This document shows positions 4,682 to 5,741 of a stretch of DNA of 5,741 nucleotides, in pieces. This DNA comes from Proteobacteria bacterium UBA6492 (GTDB lineage Bacteria > Pseudomonadota > Gammaproteobacteria > UBA6429 > Thiohalophilaceae), in assembly GCA_002436485.1 (NCBI GenBank), contig DJMK01000202.1, positions 1 through 5,741 of the forward strand, read 5' to 3'. Each line of letters begins with the position of its first letter. The stretch's first letter is position 1. The translations under genes and the position numbers were made by a program. Below the pieces are notes generated by a model. It saw only the letters and a list, made by a program, of their open reading frames with translations. It was not told where the DNA came from and made no database searches.

Positions 4682-5741
4682 TGATAAGGCGGTCGCACAA
4701 GCAGAGGCGCGGTGGGGTGAGCATTCAGAGAACTTGCCTGGCGTTGAGTTAATTCGTGGTAATGAACTGAAGATAGAGCCGATCAATTGGATCTGGAATG
4801 GTTGGTTAGCTGGTGGGAAGTTGCACATCCTGGCCGGTGCGCCAGGTACAGGGAAAACAACGATTGCAGTTGCCTTGGCAGCAACTATCACCACAGGCGG
4901 GCGCTGGCCTGATGGTGCAACATGTGAACCTGGGAATGTCTTGGTATGGTCTGGTGAAGATGATCCTAAGGATACATTGTTACCCCGATTCCTTGCTCAA
5001 GGTGGCGACTCTAGCCGAGTGTATTTTGTAGGTGATTACAGAGAGGGTGGTGAGGTGCGCCCTTTTGATCCTGCTACGGATATGCAGTTACTACAAAAAA
5101 ATATCTCTGGGATTGGTGATATCCGTTTGGTTATTGTTGACCCGGTTGTAAACACGGTTACCGGTGATAGCCATAAGAATACAGAGGTAAGGCGCGCACT
5201 CCAGCCATTAGTAGACATGGCGCAACGGTTGGGTGCAGTGGTTTTGGGAATAACGCATTTTTCAAAGGGCACTGCTGGCCGTGATCCAGTGGAAAGAGTA
5301 ACAGGTTCTATTGCCTTCGGTGCCTTGGCGCGGATTGTTCTGGCGGCCGCTAAAACGACTACAGACGAAGGAACAGATAAGCGGTTGTTTGTGCGCTCCA
5401 AGTCAAACATCGGCCCTGATGGTGGCGGATTTGAATACGAGCTGAATCAGGTTGAGTTACCTAATACCGGTATTTATGCGTCACAAGTGTTATGGGGAGA
5501 TGTGATTGAAGGCACTGCAAGGGAACTGCTTGCAACAGCCGATGTTCCAGATGATAAACGTACAGAACGTGAGGCAGCGGCAAGGTGGTTACAGGAAGTA
5601 TTAGCCGATGGCCCGCTTTCAGCAAAGCAGGTAAGATCACAGTCAGAGCAAGCCGGTTACTCATGGGCAACCATTAGGAGAGCCAAAGATACCCTCGGTA
5701 TAAAACCTGAGAAAACCGGCTGGGAATGGGATTTGCCATCG
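4671..5741 (+). CDS. repA: RepA-like RecA-fold helicase (5' part; continues at 1-120)
   Basis: This is probably the replicative helicase of the element. It has a RecA-type ATPase fold of the AAA_25/RepA group: Walker A GAPGTGKT (56-63), an SGEDDP motif (94-99), Walker B LVIVDPV with D157, and the ITHFSKG motif (194-200) that contacts nucleotide in this family. Residues about 304-357 look like a winged-helix end (REAAARWLQEVL, SAKQVRS, ATIRRAKDTLGI, WEWDLP), as in RepA-like island helicases. The start at 4671 has GGAGG six bases upstream (4660-4664) and overlaps the primase-like gene by 11 bp. The frame runs off the window at codon 357. Across the circle junction it continues to a stop at 118-120, giving about 392 aa, a normal length. 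Together with the zinc-only primase protein it forms the replication core. Confidence 0.93.
   Translation, partial: MGFDDKAVAQAEARWGEHSENLPGVELIRGNELKIEPINWIWNGWLAGGKLHILAGAPGTGKTTIAVALAATITTGGRWPDGATCEPGNVLVWSGEDDPKDTLLPRFLAQGGDSSRVYFVGDYREGGEVRPFDPATDMQLLQKNISGIGDIRLVIVDPVVNTVTGDSHKNTEVRRALQPLVDMAQRLGAVVLGITHFSKGTAGRDPVERVTGSIAFGALARIVLAAAKTTTDEGTDKRLFVRSKSNIGPDGGGFEYELNQVELPNTGIYASQVLWGDVIEGTARELLATADVPDDKRTEREAAARWLQEVLADGPLSAKQVRSQSEQAGYSWATIRRAKDTLGIKPEKTGWEWDLPS
5730..5741. repeat. Right copy of 12-bp terminal overlap (circle junction)
   Basis: Identical to bases 1-12. It encodes D-L-P-S in the helicase frame, and the same codons open the window at base 1. Confidence 0.85.

Noticed and set aside
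5036..5410. A 124-codon minus-strand open frame opposite the helicase
   Set aside because: It is a shadow of the helicase gene, whose Walker B region lies in this stretch.
1..5741. The 12-bp terminal repeats as attL/attR core sites of an integrated element
   Set aside because: They lie inside the helicase reading frame and far from int; integration there would split repA. End redundancy of a circle explains them better.
1..5741. Relaxase, oriT, capsid, terminase, partition or toxin-antitoxin genes
   Set aside because: None of the coding regions shows the motifs of these families; the unknown proteins were not forced into these roles.

Overview
The window looks like one complete small circular genetic element, opened inside a gene. 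Its first and last 12 bases are identical (GATTTGCCATCG). The helicase gene that runs off the right end continues in frame at the left end and stops exactly on the ATGA that starts the next gene. Joined at that overlap the circle is 5,729 bp. Every convincing gene is on the + strand. The protein families (P4-type integrase with an Arm-DNA-binding domain, AlpA regulator, zinc-finger primase fragment, RepA-like helicase, Rap1a/Tai-like periplasmic protein) and the roughly even GC suggest a beta- or gammaproteobacterial host. The exact genus cannot be read from the sequence.

Layout around the circle. (1) Integration module, 1313-3714: a 373-bp non-coding region with GGGTA-type repeats and an IHF-consensus site (probable attP and int control region), the integrase gene, a translationally coupled gene of unknown function (243 aa), and a strong Rho-independent terminator that overlaps the 3' end of that gene. 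(2) Control and replication module, 3715-5741 and on through 1-120: a leader with an inverted repeat that covers the alpA ribosome-binding site, then alpA, a small zinc-ribbon protein, a protein with only the zinc-binding part of a DnaG-like primase, and a RecA-fold RepA-like helicase. The last codons of repA carry four copies of a 13-bp repeat in a symmetric two-forward, two-reverse array, a strong candidate for the replication origin or initiator-binding site. (3) Tail of the same operon, 117-1312: two proteins of unknown function that overlap by 104 bp in different frames, then a secreted Rap1a/Tai-like immunity protein.

Taken together this is a self-contained integrate/excise/replicate unit with one likely cargo gene. 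No relaxase, capsid, terminase, portal, lysis, partition or resistance gene is present. This gene set resembles minimal phage satellites (the P4/PICI/PICMI type of organisation: int, alpA, primase/helicase) caught in the excised circular form. It could instead be a small integrative plasmid. The satellite reading is inference. The circularity, the repeat array, the gene overlaps and the catalytic motifs are seen directly in the sequence.
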